This document shows, in pieces, positions 16,370-28,600 of a DNA stretch of 64,000 bases (positions within the stretch are counted from its first letter, which is position 1; each line of letters begins with the position of its first letter). Under the pieces are notes generated by a model. That model saw nothing but the letters and a program-made list of their open reading frames with translations, did no database searches and was not told where the DNA came from. Both the position numbers and the translations under genes were made by a program. The stretch spans positions 1,798,001 to 1,862,000 of the forward strand of contig PQWQ01000011.1 in assembly GCA_002943765.1 (NCBI GenBank). The letters are read 5' to 3'. The stretch comes from Psoroptes ovis (taxonomy: Eukaryota > Arthropoda > Arachnida > Sarcoptiformes > Psoroptidae).

Positions 16370-16498
16370 ATGATCATTTGCGGCAGCGGCAGCAGCTGCC
16401 GCAGCAGCAGCAGCAGCCGCCGCTTCTGTCAACGGTGTTTGAGTGTTGGCGGCCACCCATGCTTCGGCAAATGTTTCCATCATTGATTGAAAATCCAT
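16370..16498 (-). CDS. first coding exon of an unidentified gene with a poly-Ala tract
   Basis: A 43-codon exon starts at an ATG in a fair context (AAAGATGG) and ends in phase 0 at a clean GTAAGT donor (16369 downwards). The peptide begins MDFQSMMETFAEAWVAANTQ, followed by a short Thr/Pro segment, 15 consecutive Ala and then NDH. The Ala tract uses GCC, GCA, GCT and GCG, so it is not a pure trinucleotide expansion. G+C is far above the surroundings, which argues for a real exon. The acidic, aromatic start followed by poly-Ala resembles the N-terminus of many developmental transcription factors, but I do not recognise the family. The next exon should lie on the minus strand below 16369 and was not found. 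The open frame beyond the donor is intron read-through. Confidence 0.7.
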
Positions 16499-19400
16499 CT
16501 TTTACTTTAGTTTGGATTTAAAACTTTGTTGAAATTTTCAAAATTTTTAATTTAATTTGAATTAACTCTTTCACAGAAAGAAAACAAAACATTCAAAGGA
16601 CTGTTCGGTGCAGTTCCAGTTGGTGCTGTTACTGTTGTCGGTGTTTTTATAAAATTATTTTGACACTTGTTTTTATTCACAATTTTAAAAAAATTTAATA
16701 ATAATTCAATCAAAAAATTCAATCACAGATTGTTGTCATTATTATCATTATCATTTCTATTGCTACACATATAAACACACATATTTGAAAAATTTGAAAT
16801 TTCAAAATTTTAAAATTTTCAAACAATGAAATTCATGAAAAATAAAAATAAAAGGATTAAAGTTCACATGGTGTTAAAATACACTGGTTTTTAAAATTTT
16901 TAAAATTTTGAAAAATTCAAATGAAGAAATGAATGGATAAAATAATCACGAGTCAGTTTATTTTCAGTTGAAAATTTTTGAAAAAATTCAAAACAAAACA
17001 CAAAATTTCGTTTCAAATATGTTTCCACATATCATCTATCCACATATGATCAATGAATGAATGCACCAAACATTTCAGATGATTTTCAGTTTCGGAATTT
17101 TGTTGGTTCAGTTTTGAATTCAGTTCATTTTAAAAAGTTTTCAAGTTATTTACTTTGAAAAATTTAAATTTTTTTCAGTCAAAAAAATTCAAATTGAACA
17201 GACGAAACAGTGTTGAAATTCATTTCATATTTTCTTGGATCGGTTTTTTGACAGATTTTTTCTTTTCGGATGATGGAAAGGGTTGAAAAATAATATTCGT
17301 GAACAGAAATACATAAACAACAAATGCACGCATTTGAAACCAAAGTAATTCAGTATATTTTTGCCGTGGAGTTGAAGTTTAAAGTGTTATTTTTTTACAT
17401 TGAATTATCATCGTTGAACAATATGAAATTTTATACATTAAGTTTTATTCACAAAACCAATTGAAACAAAAGCATGAGAATTTTGATGAAAAATAACAAA
17501 AATAAAATAATAATAAATACATTGATCTAATGAATGGATTGAAATTTGGTTTCATTTATTTGCTTTATTTTGAATTGAATTGAATTGAATTGAATCAAAT
17601 CAAATAATGAATCGATCAAAATAGAAATTCACAAAGGAAAAAATTTGTGTGTAAATGGTTGTTCACCACCACAAACACACACCGAGACGATCAAATGAAA
17701 ACTGAATTCAAAAACATAAATGCGCTTGGTGGAATTGAACAGAAAAAAAAAACGAAAAATACATTGGAAAATATGAAGCAAAGCGAAATTTCTCTTTGTT
17801 ATTTCTATGGGAAATATATAAACTTGAATATATGTGGTGTTCGCATTGAAATATACATTGATTTTTCTTCTTTTTTTCTATGACTGTGTGTTTTAAATCA
17901 CATATGAATAGTGGCAAATTTTTGTGTCGCTGTTTCATGGCTTGTTGTTTTATTTTTAATATATTTTTTTCATCATTTTCAATTTGTTTTTGTTGCCATT
18001 GAATATATGCTACTACTTTCGGTGTTTATTTGTTTCGTATTTGAATTTTGAATTTTTGATTTGAAATTGAATCATGTATTGAATTGAATTGTGAATAAAA
18101 TAACCGGCAAAATGTTTAAGGTTTATTCTTTTATTTTCTGGCTAAATAATGAATGATTCAATGGCTAAATAATGAATGTTTGTATTTATTAGATGGATGT
18201 AACTCCTCTTTTTTTTTTATCTTCATAAATCTATCATCATTTAATGTTTTTGGTATATCCTTCCTTTTTTTCTGGCTTTCTCTGCGATAGAATTCAATGA
18301 TATTATTATTTATCCATCAATCCATTCTGCAAATCCATTCATAGATTCAATTTTCAATCCGAATTAAATGCCCAAAAATTTTTGTTTTGATATTTACAAA
18401 CGAGATGCACCTAAGACCATTCAAATCCATGCATTTACCTCGACATATATAATGATTGGTAGCAACCAAACCATTATTCTTGATTCGTTTCTTACGTTTC
18501 AAATAGCAAAAACAACCAAAAAGGAAAATGGATTGAAAATACATTGATTTGTCAATCGCCGAATAATTAAAATAATATAAGAATTACCATTCGGATATTG
18601 AACTGAATTGAATAAGACAAAAGAAAAAGGTAAGATCACCTGGACACCAAAAAGCTATGAACATTTATTTCAAAATTATATTTCTTCTTATTTTTGTGTT
18701 GTTGTTCAATGCATTAATAAAAGTAAGTTTCAAATATACCACCCGATCATTACGATTGAAACAAATGAGAAATTTAGAAAAATAGAAATACATTCATTCA
18801 TTTACAATTTTTGTCAAACACATACCAATCAATGACGATGATATATATCGAGCATTTTTCTTTTCGGGTCGATTTAAGATTTCCAAGATTCAAAATCACT
18901 TATTTAAAACGCGCATGGCTCAAGAAACCAAAAGATATCACAGTTATTTTCATTCTTATTTCTTCGATTTAAGACAACAACTGATACACTAAAATATCAC
19001 CATTCATCTATTAATAATTGTAAAGGAAAATTGGTAAAGAGAAATGAGAAATAACGAGTAATTAGATGCAATTATAAATAAATGGTAAATATAAAAGGCG
19101 TGTTTCGGCTTTTTTTTTTCTTGGTGAAGATCTTTTACTTTTTGAAAAAAATAATAATTGAAAATGATACCTTTTGAAAATGTGAACCGAATCGATTGAC
19201 TGCTTGCTTCGTCTTTTCATAGTCTTACATATTCATACTTCTTCCATTTCCAGTTTTTCAATCATTCAGATTCAATAATTCATTCATTCATTTTATATAG
19301 ATTTAGTATTTATTTTATTATTGATCAAATAATGATGATCCAAAATGATCAGAAGAAAATGAAACCTAAATAAATAAATGAATGGTACTCAAACGATAAT

Positions 19401-20268
19401 GTTTCAAAATTTTTTTTAGCCGAAAAACTACGGAAAAACTTTGAAAATTTCAAAAGAAATAAAAATTTTAATAAGAAAAATCTACGATCAAGCTTACGCT
19501 ATCTAGTGAAATGTTCCATAAACATAAGATGGATGAAGATGAAATAATTTACCAAGAATTATTCCACGATAATTATTGGTGACGATCAACAAACAAACAT
19601 TGAAACTCAGACAAAAATAAAAATCAAATGACAATTGCATTGTTTCTTAAGTCACATTGATGACAATTGTTTTAAAGATTTTGAAAATTGATGATCATCA
19701 GATGACATCAGATCATCATGGTAAACAATAACGAATGACAAATTGAATTTTGGATTCATTTGAATTTGTTGTTTTATATTGCTTATATATTTGCTTTAGA
19801 TTTATGCTTTATCCATTCATTTGCTTATTTTATTTTATTTATTTTATTTCTCTGAGAATCAATCGATCAAAATTGTTATGTAAAAATATATTTTTTTTTT
19901 TTTTTAGCAAACCGAGATGATCGATCAATTCAGGTTTGATCTTTGGAATATATGCATGCATGCAGCAGCAGTTAGTATTGCAATGTGTATGTAATTACTA
20001 TGTAATAATAGTTGAAAAAATTTACGTCGGCGCCCAAATCATTATCTTCGATATTGATTATTTTGAATGAGATCTTAATCTGGTAACCAAACCAAACGAA
20101 AATTAGAGTTTTCGATAAGAAATAAAAGCATTTTATACATGAAAAATAATAATAGAATGTGATTGAATTTGGCCGATTAATTATCCAATGGATTTTTGCA
20201 TGATTTAAAAAAATTCATTATTGCATAACATGACAGCCTCTCATTGAATTCTTTGGTTTTTGATTGTA

Positions 20269-20348
20269 TTAGGTTGTCCGGAAAGTTTTTGCCAATTATA
20301 TCGTAGAAAATGATTGGAAAATCGGCAAAAACTTTTCGGACAATCTAA
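20269..20348. mobile_element. 80-bp palindromic MITE-like element flanked by TA
   Basis: The best-preserved copy. It is TTAGGTTGTCCGGAAAGTTT ... AAACTTTTCGGACAATCTAA, an almost perfect inverted repeat of about 28 bp, bordered by TA on both sides. A TA target duplication is the signature of Tc1/mariner-type insertion. It has no coding capacity. Confidence 0.9.
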
Positions 20349-21460
20349 TATTTATCTATTTATTTTTATAATAATTTCATCGAATATCATCGGTCATCGA
20401 TTTCTATTTTTTTTAAATCATCTCTCCATCATCAACAAATGTCATGATTAAATTCTAAAATAAATAAATAAATAAAATCATCTATCATAATCCATTATCG
20501 GCAATTGAGATTAATCACCTTCATAATTTGAATCAAATTCAGAATTTAATTCAAAATTATTCAAAATTTAATGCGGAACAACGATAAAAAATCATTCATC
20601 TATCTGATCAGAGACTTATCACCATGATAATCATCAATGATCTCTGATAGATGAGATCATCACCATAATCAATTCAGATGATCATATCCACAGTCATTGT
20701 CTTTGAATATTCTTCTTATCTTATTATTTAATATATATTTCACAAATCATCATCGAAAATTATTATGATCATCATCACCATCCGAAATTTGATGTGAAAA
20801 AAATTTTAATCGAAAAAATAATAGGAAAAATTAATCACAAAAGCAGCAATCCGTTCAAATTATTCTCTGAAATCATGATGATTATTTATTTATTTAAAAA
20901 TTGATATTTTGTTGATTAACTCAGCGGCCATTGGATCTTAATATGAACAGACTTCGTGACTTAATCACACATTGAATGAACCCAAAAAAATAAATAAAAT
21001 TTTTAAAAAAATTGATAAGCTTTACAATGAAATGATCATTCATTCATTTTTTTGGAGATGATAATATAATTTTTTTTTTTGAGGTAAAGACCTATCACGC
21101 AATGTATATCCTCTCTCAATCACTGAGCACAATTGTTCAACATTTGAATTTTCAATTCAAAAAATAAAATTCAATTAAAATCAATGATTGTCACAATAGA
21201 TTTGGATTTAATCACAAATTTATTCTTTAGTAATATTTTACAGGGTGAAATTATCTTTGTTGAAATTGCGGTGGTTTGATTTGGTTGATTTTTGTTCAAA
21301 TTTATTCATCTCCCCAATTGATTAGTTGGGTGATACACATTTCTCATCATAACAATAATAATGATGGTCAATTTTTTAAATAACAAAATAGCGCCAATCA
21401 TTATATTATTATCGATGTTGAAAACGGGGAATAAATCAGAAAAAAATGAATTTAAATTAC

Positions 21461-21519
21461 CTTGAAATATAGCCACAGACAGCAAACAACAACCGAAATA
21501 CCAGCGAATCAATGATCAT
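21461..21519 (-). CDS. possible first coding exon encoding a signal peptide
   Basis: From the ATG at 21519 the frame reads MIIDSLVFRLLFAVCGYIS, a short hydrophobic N-terminus like a secretory signal. It ends in AAG|GTAATT, a usable donor. Another frame through the same bases is also hydrophobic, no partner exon was found and no homology is recognised. It is recorded as a candidate only. Confidence 0.22.
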
Positions 21520-24500
21520 CAAATGATGATGATCATCATCATCATGCAAATAATAATACAAATAATTTCAATAATCATTTCGGTAATAATACCATGGACA
21601 TTGTTGAGCATTATCGTTTGTGAAGAGGAATAATCATATTTCTTTTGTTATGGTCATTATCTGTGGCTGGGGCTGGCTGGTGGTGTCGTTGATTTAACCA
21701 AATGCTCAACACACATCCATCAATTTAAATCATATCTTCGATGTGAGAGTGATCAATAATGAATTAGTGAATGAATCAAAATGGTTAGATTTTGGCCAAT
21801 AATATAATAATAATAAGAATAATAATCAATCTACAGCAGTAATTCGTATTTATTTCATATTTTATTTTTCAGTTATGTAAACACAGATTATTTCAAATAA
21901 AAATTTAAAAAAACCAACCAACAAACAAACAATTGATTATAACAACAATAACAAAATACTTTTAAGAAAAATTTCTTTTAAAAAAATCAAATAATATTAG
22001 ATGCTAATATCATCCAATACATCTTCTATTCAATAGATTTTCTTCGAGAAAAAAAGCATTTCTTCTCTTGTTTTGTCCATACAGATTTCATTATAACGAT
22101 CATCATCATCATGACCATTATTATCATTGATCAAATGCTCAGAGGAAAGCCGGTCGGTCATTCTTATGAACTCGCATCATCTTGGTATTTTTTGTTCAAT
22201 GCTTATTGACCTATGAATATTCAGATTTATGAATTTCTTCAAGTATTTTCAAGACATTCATTTGTTTGTTTATTCATATTTTGTTTTTTGATTGATTTGA
22301 ATCAATTTTTAAACTTGAATTTTTCTCCTTAATATTTATCTGGTTCATTGCATTGAACAAAAATCAATTGTGGTTTAATCAATATTTTATACATCGGCTT
22401 GAATAGTTACCCAATGAGTGTGTTTGCCCTCCTACACACACTTATATTCATACTTTGGAAAAATTGATGATAATAACACCAAAACAGCAATAACGACGGC
22501 TATGGCGACGACCAAGATATGATTATCGTGATTGATCATGTTTGGAGTTTTCAATATAAAGCAAAAGCAAAATTGAATACATTATCATTCAATTTTATAA
22601 AATGTCTTAAGATAATTTTATCTTTGGTTAAAAAAATTAACAAAATGGGTGCATCATTCATTCAATCTATGTGTGTAGTATTTGCCATTGAACAAATCTT
22701 TAAAATAATCTTTTATATTAATAAAACCTATAAGCTTGAATGTCAAATTTCTTTTGAAATTTAAAATTTTTATCATTCAAAATGTTCATTTATTATCATG
22801 GAAATAATAAAACAAACTTTTCCGATTCGAAACGTATTCATTCATTGAATTCATTGAATTATTTTCGATATTTAATTCATAAAAAATTGAAATCATTTGA
22901 CCATTATTGGTCATTCGTTTTTACGATTATTCTCTTTGAAATTATGGACATTTTTTTCCTATGAAAATCAAATTAGTATGAAAATATTTATTATCAAACG
23001 CATTCATTCGCTTTTGTCATTTTATTTTTTGTTTAAACCATAAAATGACAAATGATATGGACAAAAGAAACAAATCAAATTTCATACGATTTCCTATCAT
23101 CATTAATCGATGATATGAATATTAATGAAATGAATTATTATTCTTATGAAAAAAAAGTAATTAAAATTTTAAACAAACAAAAAACAAATTAAGAAAATTT
23201 TATGTCCATTCAAAAGAATGAATGAATATGATTGAGCATTTAGTGTTTTTTCAACACTTTGAACACCATGCCATAATGATTTTCAGTGATTTTACAAATG
23301 CATGCATCATCTGCATATAATCATAAAGTTAGGGGTCATTTAAATGTTTTAGAAATGAACTAATAAAAAAGAACATGACTTTATTGAGTAAACATTGTTT
23401 ATTTTCTTATATTGATTCATAATATCTTTCTGGTCAAATTATTTTTTCAATTTCTTTCGAAAATTTTCTGTTTTGATTTTGATTAATTCTGATATTTAAA
23501 AGTCTAAATATAAAAAGCCATTCACATACATTTGATTGAATTGGATTTTTCATTTATTTATCTAGAATTGATTATTTTTCTTCTATTGGATTATAAGGAT
23601 AATGATAGATATATTTCTAAGCTTAGAATTAGTCGAAAACTTAATCGCTATCAAGGTTATATTATGTCTGGGTCGTAATCAAGGTTTTTTTCTTTTTGAA
23701 TGTATTTTTGAAATGATGGTGATTATGTCTGGATTATCAAGGTTATATATGCCATAAGGATAATCTTATTTTAATTGAATCAATTCTATTTTTTCCATTT
23801 TTTCTTGGTTAATCATGTCTGAATCATGTTCAAAAATGGTTTCATAAATATCATCATCGTAGTACAATCGAATGATTTGTCAACAAATTTGGGATGTTTA
23901 TTTTTGTTTCGTTTGTTTGTTTCCCAAAAAAAACGAAATTTCATTTAGACCTGAATGAGTTATATTTGTGAATTCATTGTTAGAATTGTTTCGTTTTGAA
24001 GATTTGTATCTTTGGAAAAAAATGAAATAAAATGAAATAACAAAATAAACACAAATCAAAATTAGCATTTGAATTGATGTAGGAAAAAACGAAATGAAAA
24101 TGAAATAAAAAAATTTTTCACCTTTGTTTGTTTGATTTGTTTGAAATTGAAATTCGACATTGTCATTGTTAACTGATGAGACTGTTTATGGTGATATTCG
24201 CCAATTTCAAGATAGTATCCATTTTCCTATGAATTTTTCATTATTTCAATTCCATCCATTTTTCTTTATAAGGTGTTTAGGCTAGAATAAACTCTAAGTA
24301 AACACTTTTTTTTGTTGTTTGCTAGTTTGTTTGTTCGATTCTATTCACAGATAATTGTTTGTTTGGGTCGTCGTAAAGACTAATTTACATCTAAATACAT
24401 CCGAATAATTTGTCGTACGACATCGAACTGTGATGATGGTGATGATGTTTTGAAGTGGATTGAATCATCTTGGAAAACATAGCTTCCCATAGCTGGACCC

Positions 24501-25531
24501 TTGTTAATAATCATCATAATAATAATGAAATAAACACATTGATGGTCTTGTTACATTTTTCACACTACAATAAGCATTATGGTCGAAACGAAATATCAAA
24601 CAATATATTTCGAATCAAATGTGTTTGTATGTTTATGATAATTTTCGATATGATATTTGCTTTGAATCCATTCCATTCCATAGCTTGTTTACAATGTTTA
24701 CAAATGAAAATATAAAATGAAATAAAATTGAATTTTAAATAAGTAAAATAATTGTCAAATTTTCAAAAAAATAAAAATTTCATTTCATTTCATTTCGGTT
24801 GTTTGTTTACATTGTCATTAAATTCGGAAATTTCTTGTCCATTTCCGAACAAAAATAAACCAGAAAAATCAACGAATATCGATCACAAATCACGGAATGA
24901 CACGTGTATTACTTTTCTTGTTATAATTTCTAAGCTTGAAATAAGCAAAAGTATCTTGTATCAACTGACTAATTATTGTGTTGATACATGTCTTTTACAT
25001 TTATATCAAATATACAACAATCCATGTGTAGGTTGAATTAACATTAATTTACTGATCTGATATTATCAATGAATTACCAATGATTTTAGTAATCTTTTGA
25101 GTGAAACAAAAAAAACAAATTCAATTTCTTAATTTACTTTCATTCATAAATTTTTTGTTGTATTACATGAAATACATTGAATTAATCGTCGAAATTTCAT
25201 CGGTTTTTTATTTTTTTCAGATCAAAGATTTCAGCGCCTACGTATTGAATTTTGAATTTTTTTTTTTTTTTAAATTTTGACATTTGTTTAAGTGTTTTTT
25301 ACATCTTTATTTTAGAATATTCAATATCATCATAAAACGTATCAGGTTTGATCATACAGATACATTATTATTACATTTTAAATGACCAATAATACACAAT
25401 AATAATTATGATTACAGAGACAAACAATGTTTAGATAGTGATCAATTTGAAAATGAAAAAAAAAACAAATTTTATATGACTGGTAATAATAATAAAGTAG
25501 AAAGGCATCATCATCATTTTTTATTATTATA

Positions 25532-25611
25532 TTAGGCTGTCCGGAAAGTTTTTACCGGTTATATCGTAGAAAATAATTAGAAAATCGGCAAGAACTTTTC
25601 GGACAACCTAA
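25532..25611. mobile_element. 80-bp palindromic MITE-like element flanked by TA
   Basis: It starts TTAGGCTGTCCGGAAAGTTT and ends CTTTTCGGACAACCTAA, flanked by TA on each side. It has the same 80-bp length and the same interior (TTATATCGTAGAAAAT...AAAATCGGCAAGAAC) as the copy at 20269. The high similarity between these two suggests fairly recent amplification. Confidence 0.9.
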
Positions 25612-28600
25612 TATTTGATGACGGTTGAATGGTACGAAATTCGTTTCCTCTCAGGTGGATCTAAAATTCATACGTATCCAAAGAAGAAGTATTCATCATC
25701 ATCAATCGTTAAGGGTCAACAAATTTGGTGACCATTTGTCACCGATATCTTATGCAGCCAATCTGATTTTATTTAATTGATTTTAGTCAAATTCAAATAA
25801 CATCACTTTGGTGATGATGAATGGGCAATGATGAGTCGAAATTTCTATGATTTTTTATGACTTTTTGAAAATTTAAAAAATTCAAAATAAAAATTGAAAA
25901 GACAAAAGATTTTTTTCCAACTAAATAAACTTTAGGATGACATTATGGTCATCAAAAAAAAAATATTATGATTACAATAGCAATATTTCAAGACTTTGAA
26001 CACCTATAAATGGCCAAAAAATGGTAATTGAACATCAGGACATCATTGGACAACTGGTCGCAATGCAGTCGAATGGCAACAAAATCACCAAAACATCTAA
26101 TAAACCCGATCATAATTGAATGATTTGACAAAAAATCAAAACCAAATGTGCATAAATATGAATAAAATTTTATGATTTTCAAACAAAAATGAAATATCAA
26201 AATCAATGATGATACGTCAAACGAATGGTCACTTGAATTATCAATTATAAATTGTATCAAATTGATCAAAGATTTTTATTTTTCGAAAAAAATAATCATT
26301 CATTTTGTGTTTGTATTGACTGCACTTGATATCAATTATCTACTAGTGATCATAATATTATCGATCAGATATGATTTTTGATGATGATGATGACCGATAC
26401 CGGTATCAAATGATCGGAGCTTTTTTAATATAAATATAAATATTTTTTTCGATTATTTATGATAAATTTTCATCGTCCAGAAAAAGATGAAAATTTTCTA
26501 TTATCATTGAAAATTACCTTAATAATAATAAATATTTTCATAAAAAAACAATGAAATAAAAGCATCAATCATTTTATGATTGAAAAAGAAATATATTTTC
26601 TATGAGAGAATATTTTTCAATAATTTTTAATATGAAAAAATAATAAACTTGTCTTGTTTGCATGGTAACTTGTACCTAAAATAACCGCAGATGAACAACA
26701 GCGGACATTCCAAGCCACAAATACTTCTGAAAGAATTAAGCTATCAATCGAGAGAAAAAAACAAAATAAAACTCCAAAAATGAATGATTAAATGTGAGTG
26801 AATCGATAGATTGAAAACCAAAGAAGGTAAAAAAATTGATATTTTAAACCGATGATGATGATTATGGCGACCACAAAATTGAAAAAACAAAAAATTATCT
26901 TCGGAATAATGTTTGAACGGACCAACATTGACTAACGAATTTTCTACAGAAAAAAATCCCATAAAGATTAATTGAAAAATATCAAAAACTTTGAAATTAA
27001 ACCTGGAAAAAAACAATTGAAATTTTCCTCATTCTCTCATTCTTCGGATGGTAATCAGATATTAAATTCTGGTTGAAATATTTAATTTTGAAATTTTGAA
27101 ATTTCAATATTTTACCATCAACAACCAATACAACCGAAACAACTAACAACAACCAGCCAGTGTTTCGAAAGCTTTCTCTGTTTGAAAACACACACAACCG
27201 AAAATTTTTTTAATTATTTTAAATCCTTTCAAATTTTGATCATTTCATATTTGTATTTTTACATTCAATTTTAAAGCTGTCTTATCATCATCTGACCATC
27301 CTACACACAAACATTTACACAAACACAAACGAATAAATAATCGTCATAAATACACAGCAAATACTGCAGCTATCATTCGAAAAAAATTAAAAAAAAACAG
27401 GAAAAAATAAATATGCTCTATAATAACCAAACGATAATAATAAATGAAAATAATCAACATTTGATGCAATGAAACACAATAATATATTATCTGAAATATA
27501 AAATGCGACCAGCAAACGATCATCATCGAACAAACAACAACAACAACATCCAACGAACGACTAACCACTAAACATTTGAGGAGGAGAGATTGATTGAAAT
27601 TGAAAGATTTATCTCTTTCGAAAATGAAATATTAATAATACGCTGTTATTAAGCGTCGTTTTAAAACTAAATCATTTTCAGTTATTTGTGCAATTGATAA
27701 TAATAATAATAATGATGTTTTATCGATATTCAATAATCTTTTATTATTGTCGGTATTTTGTTGTTATATTTCAAAGCTTTGTTTATTTGTATTTTTGAAA
27801 AAAATTTTAATTTAAATTTTTTGGAAATTCAAGTACATTGACCAAGCGGTTTTTGGTATTGTTTGTGTGCGTAAATTCAAATCATATTCATGTTTGAGCA
27901 AGTGAATGAATGTTTGATTATGATTAGAGATTTAGTTGTGTTTTGGAAAAATGAAAAAAAATTTTTCCAAAATTTTTAATCAGTAAACGAACAAATAAAT
28001 ATGGAAATAATGATTATCAATCAACGGATAGCACCCAGTGAAACCACCAGTTCATAGCTGTTCATATGAGATCGACAAATAGATATTGTCAATACGAAAG
28101 GAATAATTTTGTGATTAATTTTTTTTTTTTTTTTTGCAAAAATGTGAGGGTTCAGTTTTTTTTTTTTTGAATTTTTCAAAATTAAATTAGGTACTAACCT
28201 TTTCAATTTTGTTTGATTTCAAAAAATTAATCAATTGATCAATCATGCTGTCGTTGAATGCATGTATTTTTTTGTTTGGCCACAAAAAAAAATTTCTAAT
28301 CACAAAATGACAATCAAATTTCAAGCTGAAAAACAACGGATATTCAAAGTTTATTTCAAAAAATTGATTTCAAATTGATCAGCTAATCATAATCGATAAT
28401 TTACGCCATTTAATTTTTATGTTGAAAATCATGTTGATTTAATCACACATTTTTCCAGAGTAATCCAACGCATTTAAATAAACAAATGAATCAAGTTCTA
28501 ATTCAAAATGAAAATATTTTGTTTTTATTCCACCGTGCAATAGGCGCAGTCTATTGAATACAATATAAAATGCTTTGATTTTTCAAAAAATTTATTTATT

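Larger units (their letters stand above)
16499..28600. other. gene-poor stretch upstream of the poly-Ala exon
   Basis: Apart from two MITE-like elements and a weak signal-peptide-like exon candidate (21461-21519), I see nothing coding. The part just above 16498 must contain the promoter and 5' untranslated region of the poly-Ala gene; no core promoter motif stands out from the A+T background. The right end, below 28601, should hold the 3' untranslated region of the PRC1 homologue. Confidence 0.55.

Noticed and set aside
27091..27180. Minus-strand segment between an AG and a GTAAAA with hydrophobic translation (GWLLLVVSVVLVVDG)
   Set aside because: No ATG in frame, a weak donor and a translation driven by GTT/TTG repeats.
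28021..28206. 61-codon minus-strand frame with a GTTAGT donor-like site near 28193
   Set aside because: It starts at TTG, runs through homopolymers encoding poly-Lys and has no family similarity. It may be downstream untranslated or intergenic sequence.
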